This document shows positions 1 through 5,089 of a stretch of DNA of 5,089 nucleotides, piece by piece. Below the pieces are notes generated by a model. It did no database searches, was not told the DNA's origin, and saw only the letters and a list, made by a program, of their open reading frames with translations. The stretch's first letter is position 1. Each line of letters begins with the position of its first letter. Both the position numbers and the translations under genes were made by a program. This DNA comes from Actinomycetota bacterium (GTDB taxonomy: Bacteria > Actinomycetota > Actinomycetes > S36-B12). The stretch covers positions 1 to 5,089 of the forward strand of contig DNXA01000086.1 in NCBI GenBank assembly GCA_003506065.1, in the 5' to 3' direction.

Positions 1-1316
1 GCCGTGTCCTGTTCAAGATCGGCAGGCGTCTGAATGTGCTGCCACAGGATCCGGCTGCGCACATCCATGCCGCGTGCAGCCAATGCAGCCAGCACCTGAT
101 TGCCATAGTCGGCTGCCAAGCCAGGGGTCTGCCAGTTGATGGTCCCGACTTCACCAGCGGCGCCGTGCCGAGGCGCGTTCACCAGCACGAACCACGATTC
201 ATGCTCCGCGTCTGGCCGCATCAGTGGATCATCGGGAACACACGCATAGATCGTCGGCTCACGCGTCAGTTCGGGACGAGATGAGAAGAGCTGATCGAAC
301 TCAGCGCTGGGATCAGGTCCAAACCACACATTGTGGTGAGCGATACCGGCCGTTCTGCCGCGCAGCGCGAGCAGCATGACGAATCCTGCGAAGGATGGGC
401 TCTGCTTGGACAGGGTGCGTCGCACCCGTGAGGTGAGTGGACTCTTGGGGAGCAGGGAGCCATAGAGGTGCGAGGAGTCCGCATCGGAGATGACGATGTC
501 CGCCGGCAGGGTCTGGCCATCGGCAAGGGTGACACCCTGAATCGCATCATTGTGCAAGGCGATCGATGCAACGCGGGTGTCAGTGCGAATCTCCGCCCCG
601 CGTTCCAGGACTCGTTCACCCAGGACCTTGGCCAGGGTGCCAACTCCACCACCGATATGCCACAGGCCGAAGGTCTGCTCGATGAAGGGGATGGTGGCCA
701 GTGCTGCAGGAGCGTGTCGCGGATCGCTTCCGGTGTAGGTCGCATAGCGATCGAGCAGAGTGACAAGTCGAGGATCGCCAAAGTTGCGCTTTGCGAGCCT
801 GTGCAGAGAAGTCAATGGCGCGATCGTGCGGACATCGCTGGCTTTGCGCGTCAGCCGCACCGCACTTCGCCAGCCATCCAGAGGTGATTGCAGGACCGGA
901 GCACGAGTGAGCTGCCACATCTGGCCTGCCTGTCGCATCAGCGTCAGCCAATCGGCACCGGCAGACCCGCCGAGCGCATCCCCGATTGCGCTGGCAGCCT
1001 TGCCTACGCCCACGCCGGGCAATAGCAACTGTGTTCCATCGGCAAAGCGATAGAAGAACCCGGGTTCGACCTCCTGCAGATCAACTGAGTCCTCTAGTGC
1101 AGCGCCGGTCTTCAGGAAGAGATCGCGATAGACCGCGGGAAGGGTGAACAGGGAAGGCCCGGTGTCGAAGGCGAAGCCATCGTGATGAAGGGTGTGCAGC
1201 TTTCCGCCGATGCGGTGGCTCTGCTCAAGAACAAGAACATCGTGTCCCTTGACTGCAGCACGTGCTGCTACGGCCAGGCCTCCGACTCCGGCACCGATGA
1301 CAATGATGCGGCTCAT
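1..1316 (-). CDS. CrtI-family FAD-dependent carotenoid desaturase, C-terminus beyond window (CrtD-like role likely)
   Basis: The minus strand is open from ATG at 1316 to the window edge: 438 codons, with the 3' end missing. Seen: an N-terminal Rossmann motif GAGVGGL (residues 8-14) with E31 closing the dinucleotide fold, RIGGKLHT (35-42), DTGPSLFTLP (51-60), RYATYTGSDP (190-199), HHNVWFGPD (327-335) and a late TPADLE (430-435). All are landmarks of the phytoene desaturase/CrtI family, membrane-associated FAD enzymes that dehydrogenate acyclic carotenoids. Family members run about 490-510 residues, so roughly 50-70 residues, including the C-terminal FAD-contacting GThPGgG segment, lie outside. 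The start shares one base with the upstream glycosyltransferase stop (TGATG), with GGAAGGG 12 nt upstream. Being last in a cruF-glycosyltransferase operon, it is more likely a 3',4'-desaturase (CrtD-like) than the main phytoene desaturase. That step is inferred; other CrtI-family activities such as ketolase remain possible. The family assignment is firm. Confidence 0.9.
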   Translation of the reverse strand, partial: MSRIIVIGAGVGGLAVAARAAVKGHDVLVLEQSHRIGGKLHTLHHDGFAFDTGPSLFTLPAVYRDLFLKTGAALEDSVDLQEVEPGFFYRFADGTQLLLPGVGVGKAASAIGDALGGSAGADWLTLMRQAGQMWQLTRAPVLQSPLDGWRSAVRLTRKASDVRTIAPLTSLHRLAKRNFGDPRLVTLLDRYATYTGSDPRHAPAALATIPFIEQTFGLWHIGGGVGTLAKVLGERVLERGAEIRTDTRVASIALHNDAIQGVTLADGQTLPADIVISDADSSHLYGSLLPKSPLTSRVRRTLSKQSPSFAGFVMLLALRGRTAGIAHHNVWFGPDPSAEFDQLFSSRPELTREPTIYACVPDDPLMRPDAEHESWFVLVNAPRHGAAGEVGTINWQTPGLAADYGNQVLAALAARGMDVRSRILWQHIQTPADLEQDT

Positions 1317-2428
1317 CAGATTGTGCGGCCCTTCCAACTGTTCGAACCGAGTCTGTGGCGGCGCCAAGAGATCGCATTGATCGCGATGAAGGCGCCAATC
1401 GATGCGGGCTGCAGTGCACTTTCTGGCCACACTCGTGTTCCCATGCGGCGGGCAACCAATGACCTGCTGACCACCCCTGCCGCATATCCGAGTGCGCCAA
1501 TGGTGCGAAAGGTTCTTGAACGCGCGCTGATGGCCGCAAGGGGAGGGACGATGAACGTGATGAACAGCAGGGAGTTGACGGCGGCCGACCCGATCGGACC
1601 ACCGAAAGCGGCCCACATCGATTTGGCGTACCCATCGACAGTCTGCTCCGCGCTTTCGTACATCTCGCAGCTGGCAAGGTCCGAGCCGTCCATGGTGCAG
1701 GTGGACAGACCAGCACTCTTGAATACGCGCATCAGGGCGACATCCTCAATGACTTCATGTGCGACGCACTGGTGCCCGTTGACTGAGCGATAGGCGACAG
1801 CATCGATGACGAGGAACTGACCATTTGCTGCTGCAAGGGACGGACGATCTGCTTGCTCAGACCACTTGAGCGGCAGAAGTGCGCACCAGGCCCAACTCAC
1901 AAGAGGCTGGGTCAGGTGTGCGAGCCAGTTGCCTGCCAACTGCCGCGGATAGGGCGAGATCATTGCAAAGTCGTGCGCGCGCAGTGCACGCACGCTGGCG
2001 CGCACTGCGTCAGGTGAAAGTTCCACGTCAGCATCAAGGAACACCAACACCGATCCGCGCGCTTCACTGGCCAGTTGCGCACATGCCCACGGCTTGCCGA
2101 GCCAATCTGCTGGCAGTGCCTGTGCTGACGAGATCAGCCGAAGCCGATCATCGGCGATGGAGCGCACGACTGCCGCGGTGGCGTCAGTGGATCCGTCGTC
2201 GAGCACGAGAACTTCCATGTTGGGCACCCCGGCTTGGGCAAGCACGCTCGATACGGCTCTTGCGATCACGGCTTCCTCGTTGCGCGCAGGGATGAGCACG
2301 CTGACGTGTTCGTCGACTGGAGGAACCTGCGGATTGGGCTTGCGAAGCCTGGTCAGGTTGTAGGTCGTGTGCGCTGCTACTGCAATGGCCAGGACTGTCC
2401 CGAGAGTGGTGACCCGCCTCATCACCAT
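1316..2428 (-). CDS. cruG: Family-2 glycosyltransferase, CruG-like, probable carotenoid glycosyltransferase
   Basis: 370 residues from ATG 2428. Seen: an N-terminal hydrophobic anchor (about 6-20); the GT-A core starting SVLIPARNEE (43-52); LDDGSTD (76-82); GKPWA (111-115); the metal/nucleotide-sugar DAD (132-134); NGQF (202-205); an ED pair in HEVIEDV (224-230), the likely catalytic-base region; and two or three C-terminal hydrophobic segments (about 283-300, 307-322, 342-354). This is the layout of membrane GT2 enzymes such as cyanobacterial CruG, which glycosylates hydroxylated carotenoids such as myxol. The frame stays open upstream to 2695, but that extension (Arg/Cys/His-rich, no domain) lies wholly inside cruF and is rejected. 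GGAG at 2441-2438 sits 9 nt before ATG 2428; GTG 2425 and ATG 2422 are alternatives. The gene overlaps cruF by 7 bases and the desaturase by 1. The fold is certain; the carotenoid acceptor is inferred from neighbours, and sugar and position (1' or 2') cannot be read. Confidence 0.85.
   Translation of the reverse strand: MVMRRVTTLGTVLAIAVAAHTTYNLTRLRKPNPQVPPVDEHVSVLIPARNEEAVIARAVSSVLAQAGVPNMEVLVLDDGSTDATAAVVRSIADDRLRLISSAQALPADWLGKPWACAQLASEARGSVLVFLDADVELSPDAVRASVRALRAHDFAMISPYPRQLAGNWLAHLTQPLVSWAWCALLPLKWSEQADRPSLAAANGQFLVIDAVAYRSVNGHQCVAHEVIEDVALMRVFKSAGLSTCTMDGSDLASCEMYESAEQTVDGYAKSMWAAFGGPIGSAAVNSLLFITFIVPPLAAISARSRTFRTIGALGYAAGVVSRSLVARRMGTRVWPESALQPASIGAFIAINAISWRRHRLGSNSWKGRTI
1329..1335 (-). 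promoter_or_regulatory. Purine-rich ribosome-binding site before CrtI-like gene
   Basis: GGAAGGG on the minus strand within the last codons of the glycosyltransferase gene, 12 bases before ATG 1316. The spacing is long for a classical site, so re-initiation through the shared TGATG may matter more. Confidence 0.35.
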
Positions 2429-3222
2429 TGCGGCTGGCTCCAACTGCGCCACCACCACGGAATGATGATCGCGCCCATCACGATGCCTCCCCAGAGAGCA
2501 ACGCCAATGCGGTCGAAGAAGACGAGCGCAGCGAGCACATTGGAGATGTAGATCCAACTGAGCATTGCTGCAGGAACTCCGTCCTTGGCAACCCGACGCG
2601 GCAGTCGATCCAGCAACCAGATCAGCAGGAATGCAGTGAGCAGCCAGCCGAGAAAGTTCTGCAGGGGAATGCCTTCGATGCCAGGCAGGTACCACCCGAT
2701 GCTGCTCCAGGTCCAGTAGCTCTCACTGACCATCTGCGGATCCAGGAACAGATCCCATGCGGCGAACAGGACACCGCCGAGCAAGGTGGTCGTCAGTGGA
2801 TCTGCGGCCAGACGCTGAGCGGCCAACAGGCACGGATAGGCCATCGATGCCCAGGCCAGGGGGATGAGCAGGGGAACCCCGAAGAGCGCGGGGCCCAGGG
2901 CGGTGCCATAGGAATATTCACCGAATGGGAACTGGGTGCTGACGCCGAGCAGTTCGACCAGGTAGCTCAATCCGATGGCGATGCCGAGAAACTGCGCTGT
3001 CCAGACCATGCGCCGTGATTGCAGAGCATGACTCGTGCTCGCGCCGAAGAATGCCAGCACTGAGACGATAGTGAGGGTCGCTCGCAGGCCATCGCTGGTG
3101 AGCACCCAGAGGATCTGCGCGAGAATCCCGACTCCAAGGAGGGCCCACGGAACATAGGGCGCCCAGGGCGGCAGGCTTCCGCCGCGATCAGCATGGCGTC
3201 CGGTGTAGATGCGAACGCTCAT
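2422..3222 (-). CDS. cruF: CruF-type carotenoid 1',2'-hydratase, integral membrane protein
   Basis: 266 residues, about seven or eight hydrophobic segments (roughly 24-42, 47-60, 76-93, 110-130, 146-160, 187-204, 222-236, 239-257). Family landmarks seen: E90 followed by the conserved loop FPFGEYSYGTALGP (98-111), PLAWASMAYP (121-130), WDLFLDPQM (156-164) with acidic D157 and D161, and GIPLQNFLGW (184-193). These define the CruF/DUF422 membrane family. Characterised members in Deinococcus and cyanobacteria add water across the C1',C2' bond of a psi end group, making a tertiary 1'-hydroxyl. The frame is open to 3534, but the extra 104 residues would sit inside the SDR gene on the same strand and lack any domain; the first ATG outside the SDR is 3222, placed exactly for a leaderless transcript. 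First gene of a three-gene operon. The hydroxyl it makes is the natural acceptor for the downstream glycosyltransferase. Substrate (lycopene, gamma-carotene or other) is unknown. Confidence 0.88.
   Translation of the reverse strand: MSVRIYTGRHADRGGSLPPWAPYVPWALLGVGILAQILWVLTSDGLRATLTIVSVLAFFGASTSHALQSRRMVWTAQFLGIAIGLSYLVELLGVSTQFPFGEYSYGTALGPALFGVPLLIPLAWASMAYPCLLAAQRLAADPLTTTLLGGVLFAAWDLFLDPQMVSESYWTWSSIGWYLPGIEGIPLQNFLGWLLTAFLLIWLLDRLPRRVAKDGVPAAMLSWIYISNVLAALVFFDRIGVALWGGIVMGAIIIPWWWRSWSQPQW
2438..2441 (-). promoter_or_regulatory. Ribosome-binding site deciding the glycosyltransferase start
   Basis: GGAG on the minus strand, inside the end of cruF, 9 bases before ATG 2428, 12 before GTG 2425 and 15 before ATG 2422. 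Spacing favours 2428, giving a 7-base overlap with cruF. The other two starts shorten the protein by only one or two residues. Confidence 0.45.
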
Positions 3223-3235
3223 GGTGCGAAGTCTA
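3223..3235 (-). promoter_or_regulatory. Leaderless -10 element of cruF
   Basis: On the minus strand TAGACT (3235-3230, fits TAnnnT) is followed by 7 bases and then the cruF ATG at 3222. No Shine-Dalgarno precedes that ATG. Transcription starting on the A of ATG would give a leaderless mRNA, common in actinobacteria. No TTGACA-like -35 is visible at 16-18 bases spacing. It lies in the 40-base gap after the SDR stop and would let the carotenoid operon be expressed independently of the SDR. Inferred from position and motif only. Confidence 0.55.
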
Positions 3236-3262
3236 GGGCTGGTGCATGAAGTGAGGTCTGAG

Positions 3263-4075
3263 CTAAATCCCGTCAGCGCCACGCGTGGTCTCGGCCCAGT
3301 CCTGCCATTCGGCCAAGCGCTTTTCGTACGCACTCGTTGCCAGTGCAAGTGCTGGACTGGAGAGCAGCAACCGCAATGGTGGCTGCTCGGCATCAACAAC
3401 AGCAAAGAGTGCGGCATTGGTGGCCTCGGCCGGCGGGGTCTGTCGACGGGCCGCTGTGCGAGCCTCTCGGAAGGAGTCGTAGTGCGGCAACGCATGTGAA
3501 TGCGCAGCTGAATCCCCGCTCCAATCAGTGGCAAAGCCAGCGGGCTCGATGATCGTGACCTTGATTCCGAAGCCGGCGACTTCTTGCGACAGCGCCTCGC
3601 TCATTGCTTCAAGAGCCCACTTGGAGGCGTTGTACATCCCGATGCCTGGGAAGGCGGCCACCCCACCGACACTTGAAATCTGGATGATGTGACCTGAGCC
3701 CTGTTCGCGCATGATCGCAATGGCGGCCTGAGTGACCCACAGAGCGCCGAAGAAGTTGGTCTCCAACTGTGCGCGGGCGTCTTCCTCTGAGATTTCCTCG
3801 ACGTAGCCGAAGTGCCCGTAGCCAGCGTTGTTCACCACGACGTCGAGGCGCTCAAAGTACTCATGCGCCTGCTGCACGGCCGTGAAATCCGCAGAGCGAT
3901 CAGTGACGTCAAGCTGCAGAGCAAGGAAGGCGTCGCCATATTTGGCAGCGATGTCGGCGACGGCGGACAGGTCGCGTGCAGTGCCGGCAACGCGATCGCC
4001 TCGATCCAGCGCGGCAATGGCCCACGATCGGCCAAAGCCGCGAGATACGCCCGTGATGAACCACACCTTGCTCAT
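3263..4075 (-). CDS. Classical short-chain dehydrogenase/reductase (SDR), substrate unknown
   Basis: 270 residues, normal length for a classical SDR; cytosolic, no signal peptide. Seen: cofactor-binding TGVSRGFG (8-15), LDVTD (55-59) at the adenine pocket, NNAG (82-85), and the tetrad N107, S135, Y148, K152 (YNASK, 148-152), then EPAGFATDW (177-185) after the active site. T32, A33 and R34 after the second strand, with no acidic residue at its tip, lean towards NADP(H); that is inferred. The reaction would be reversible alcohol/carbonyl oxidoreduction, with the substrate not readable. Start: ATG 4075 has a good ribosome-binding site, AAGGA, 6 nt upstream, and the glycine motif begins at the usual distance. 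It is divergent from the thioredoxin-rhodanese gene and ends 40 bases before cruF on the same strand. No terminator-like hairpin is visible between them, so read-through into the carotenoid operon is possible, but nothing in the protein ties it to carotenoids. Confidence 0.93.
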   Translation of the reverse strand: MSKVWFITGVSRGFGRSWAIAALDRGDRVAGTARDLSAVADIAAKYGDAFLALQLDVTDRSADFTAVQQAHEYFERLDVVVNNAGYGHFGYVEEISEEDARAQLETNFFGALWVTQAAIAIMREQGSGHIIQISSVGGVAAFPGIGMYNASKWALEAMSEALSQEVAGFGIKVTIIEPAGFATDWSGDSAAHSHALPHYDSFREARTAARRQTPPAEATNAALFAVVDAEQPPLRLLLSSPALALATSAYEKRLAEWQDWAETTRGADGI

Positions 4076-4095
4076 GTCGCATCCTTATGTAGATT
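4068..4095 (+). promoter_or_regulatory. Candidate promoter of thioredoxin-rhodanese gene
   Basis: TAGATT (4090-4095) fits the -10 consensus and TTGCTC (4068-4073), 16 bases upstream, matches the first three bases of a -35. Initiation near 4102 would give a leader of about 24 bases containing the ribosome-binding site. The -35 overlaps the first codons of the divergent SDR gene, so the two genes would share control DNA. The -35 is weak and the call is tentative. Confidence 0.3.
4082..4086 (-). promoter_or_regulatory. Ribosome-binding site of SDR gene
   Basis: AAGGA on the minus strand, 6 bases before ATG 4075. It decides the SDR start. Confidence 0.65.
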
Positions 4096-4115
4096 GATCG
4101 GACCATACCGACCAC

Positions 4116-4119
4116 GGAG
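4116..4119 (+). promoter_or_regulatory. Ribosome-binding site of thioredoxin-rhodanese gene
   Basis: GGAG with a 6-base spacer before ATG 4126. It supports this start, which also places the thioredoxin fold at its normal N-terminal distance. Confidence 0.65.
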
Positions 4120-4125
4120 TTCCCC

Positions 4126-4806
4126 ATGCCAACCATTTCGCTGACCGCAGACAACTTCGAGCAGAAGGCAATTGGCGCAGGCATCACCATCGTCGATTTC
4201 TGGGCGCAATGGTGCGGGCCGTGTCGCAACTTCGCGCCCATATTCGAGGCGGCTTCCGAAGTCCACACCGACATCACCTTCGGCAAGGTCGATACCGATG
4301 CCGAACAGGAGCTCTCGTCAAGTGCGCAGATCAGCAGCATTCCCACGCTGATGGTGTTTCGCGACGGCATCCTGATCTATCGCGAGGCTGGTGCGCGTCC
4401 TGCTCCGCAGTTGGAGGAACTCATTGCTTCGGTTCGCGCACTCGACATGGATCAGGTTCGCGAGCAGGTTGCCAAGCAGGTCGAGGGCGGCATCGAGGCA
4501 TTGACGGCACGCGCCTTCATGGAACGGGTGATTCAGACTGGGGCAGTGCTGCTCGATGTGCGCACGCCCGAAGAATATGCAGCCGGTCACGTCGCGGGCG
4601 CGCAGCTCATCGATGTGCAGCAACCGGACTTCGGCATGAATGTCGCGAGCCTTGATCCGTCCTTTGTCTATGCGATCTACTGCCGGGCCGGAGCGCGCGC
4701 GATGGTCGCCGCAGAGCAGATGCAGATCGCCGGATTTCCGCAGTTGATTGTCCTGACTCCAGGCGGCTTCGCCGACTTGGCTGAACTTGGAGTACCCACT
4801 CAGTAG
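4126..4806 (+). CDS. Thioredoxin-rhodanese fusion protein
   Basis: 226 residues in two domains, no signal peptide, so cytosolic. Thioredoxin domain (about 1-106): VDFWAQWCGPC with redox C30 and C33, VDTDAEQEL (55-63), and cis-proline P73 in SIPTLMVF. A helical stretch rich in Gln, Glu and Val (about 107-123) links to a rhodanese domain (about 124-226): LLDVRTPEEYAAGHVAGA (142-159), then the loop CRAGARA (186-192) with catalytic C186, and TPGGFADL (211-218) near the end. Family knowledge: thioredoxin reduces disulfides, and rhodanese carries a persulfide on its Cys and transfers sulfane sulfur. In one chain the C30/C33 pair could reduce or receive sulfur from C186; this is inference. From memory, relatives of this thioredoxin type are commonly stand-alone at about 120-130 residues and end near the helical stretch. 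GGAG lies 6 nt before ATG 4126; the stop is TAG. Divergent from the SDR; the next gene follows 43 bases downstream. Confidence 0.93.
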   Translation: MPTISLTADNFEQKAIGAGITIVDFWAQWCGPCRNFAPIFEAASEVHTDITFGKVDTDAEQELSSSAQISSIPTLMVFRDGILIYREAGARPAPQLEELIASVRALDMDQVREQVAKQVEGGIEALTARAFMERVIQTGAVLLDVRTPEEYAAGHVAGAQLIDVQQPDFGMNVASLDPSFVYAIYCRAGARAMVAAEQMQIAGFPQLIVLTPGGFADLAELGVPTQ

Positions 4807-4849
4807 TCCAGGATTGCCCACCCTGTGCACGTCAACGTGGCATGCTCAA

Positions 4850-5089
4850 ATGATGCTGACTTCAGAGCGTTTTCAGAGCGCCATAGCGCAGTATTCACAG
4901 CAGTTTGGCGAGCTGCTTGCTGGCTGTGAACTGGATTTGCCTGTGCGGTCGTGTCCTGGTTGGACGATGGCAGATCTGACTCAGCATCTGTCGGGCACTC
5001 AGCGATGGTCCACAGAGATTGTGCGGTCTGGCATCCGCGGAGAGCATCCGGTGGGACCTGCTGATCGGGGCGGGCTCGAGCAGTGGTTC
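4850..5089 (+). CDS. Maleylpyruvate isomerase/DinB-like mycothiol-dependent enzyme family protein, N-terminal part only
   Basis: 80 codons are visible, running off the right edge. Seen: an amphipathic helix (about 5-25), then the family signature SCPGWTMADLTQHLSG (34-49), in which H46 matches the first metal-ligand histidine of the four-helix DinB/MDMPI fold, followed by TQRWSTEIVRSG (50-61). Such proteins (actinobacterial families around mycothiol-dependent maleylpyruvate isomerase) bind a divalent metal and are thought to use mycothiol as cosubstrate; most members have unknown substrates, so the exact reaction cannot be given. Complete members are usually 200-270 residues, so about two-thirds is missing. 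Two adjacent ATGs (4850, 4853) compete; there is no clear Shine-Dalgarno, only a weak GTGG at 4837-4840. The 43-base gap after the thioredoxin-rhodanese stop shows no terminator hairpin, so co-transcription is plausible. Alternative: a TIGR03083-type hypothetical protein with a regulatory rather than catalytic role. Confidence 0.82.
   Translation, partial: MMLTSERFQSAIAQYSQQFGELLAGCELDLPVRSCPGWTMADLTQHLSGTQRWSTEIVRSGIRGEHPVGPADRGGLEQWF
4861..4880 (+). repeat. Tandem 9-base direct repeat at start of mycothiol-family gene
   Basis: TTCAGAGCG occurs at 4861-4869 and again at 4872-4880, an 11-base period, just inside the coding region (codons 4-11). About one helical turn apart, the copies could be a paired protein site, but short chance repetition is at least as likely. 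Confidence 0.35.

Larger units (their letters stand above)
1..3222 (-). other. Carotenoid end-group tailoring operon cruF - glycosyltransferase - CrtI-like
   Basis: Three same-strand genes with overlapping ends (2422-2428, and base 1316) and a single candidate promoter before cruF. Each family is known from carotenoid modification: hydration, glycosylation and desaturation. No room exists for internal intergenic promoters. The 3' end of the operon lies beyond the left edge, so further genes may follow. Confidence 0.8.

Noticed and set aside
266..951. Several open frames on both strands (468-887 plus, 266-781 minus, 616-951 minus)
   Set aside because: All lie within the CrtI-like gene, whose frame is continuous and rich in family motifs; these alternatives have none.
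1182..1793. 203-codon open frame on the plus strand
   Set aside because: Antisense to the glycosyltransferase and CrtI-like gene, crosses their junction, and shows no recognisable motif; an effect of codon bias in high-GC DNA.
2429..2695. N-terminal extension of 89 residues on the glycosyltransferase
   Set aside because: It overlaps cruF entirely, has unusual Arg/Cys/His content, and the GT2 anchor plus fold begin normally from ATG 2428.
2428..3018. 196-codon open frame on the plus strand
   Set aside because: Antisense to cruF; Gln/Glu/Arg-rich product typical of the complement of a hydrophobic membrane-protein gene.
3223..3534. N-terminal extension of 104 residues on CruF in the same open frame
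   Set aside because: It lies inside the SDR gene on the same strand, is low-complexity Arg/Pro/Ser/His-rich with no domain, and CruF family landmarks begin after Met at 3222.
4318..4830. 170-codon open frame on the minus strand
   Set aside because: Antisense to the thioredoxin-rhodanese gene, which has intact motifs in both domains.
4825..4845. Imperfect inverted repeat around GTGCACGT/ACGTGGCA before the mycothiol-family gene, considered as terminator or operator
   Set aside because: Arms need a bulge, the loop is only two bases, and no T-run follows; too weak to call.

Overview
The window looks like part of an actinobacterial chromosome (Actinomycetota). Three signs point there. GC is moderately high by eye. 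The right edge carries a gene of the mycothiol-dependent maleylpyruvate isomerase (DinB-like) family, and mycothiol is the low-molecular-weight thiol of actinobacteria. The middle gene cruF has no Shine-Dalgarno but has a -10 hexamer (TAGACT) exactly 7 nt before its ATG, the layout of leaderless promoters common in this phylum. No species is named; nothing in the sequence fixes one. There are no RNA genes, mobile elements or CRISPR repeats, and no gene-free stretch longer than 50 bases.

Left part, minus strand, 3222 down to 1: a tightly packed three-gene carotenoid-tailoring operon. In transcription order these are a CruF-type carotenoid 1',2'-hydratase (3222-2422), a family-2 glycosyltransferase resembling CruG (2428-1316) and a CrtI-family FAD-dependent carotenoid desaturase (1316 to the left edge; the C-terminus is cut off). 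Both junctions overlap: 7 bases at the first if the upstream-most ATG is used, and a single shared base (TGATG) at the second. Together the set suggests hydration of a psi end, extra desaturation and sugar addition, giving a glycosylated 1'-hydroxy carotenoid. The backbone genes (crtE, crtB, the main crtI, a cyclase) are not in the window. The CrtI-like gene was readable only by translating the minus strand through to the window edge, where it stays open for 438 codons.

Middle, minus strand, 4075-3263: a classical short-chain dehydrogenase/reductase with a full N-S-Y-K active site, 40 bases upstream of cruF on the same strand. It may read through into the carotenoid operon but is probably an independent housekeeping oxidoreductase.

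Right part, plus strand, divergent from the SDR across a 50-base gap: a thioredoxin domain (WCGPC) fused to a C-terminal rhodanese domain with an active-site Cys (4126-4806), then after 43 bases the start of the mycothiol-dependent-enzyme-family gene (4850 to the right edge). This side concerns thiol and sulfane-sulfur chemistry.
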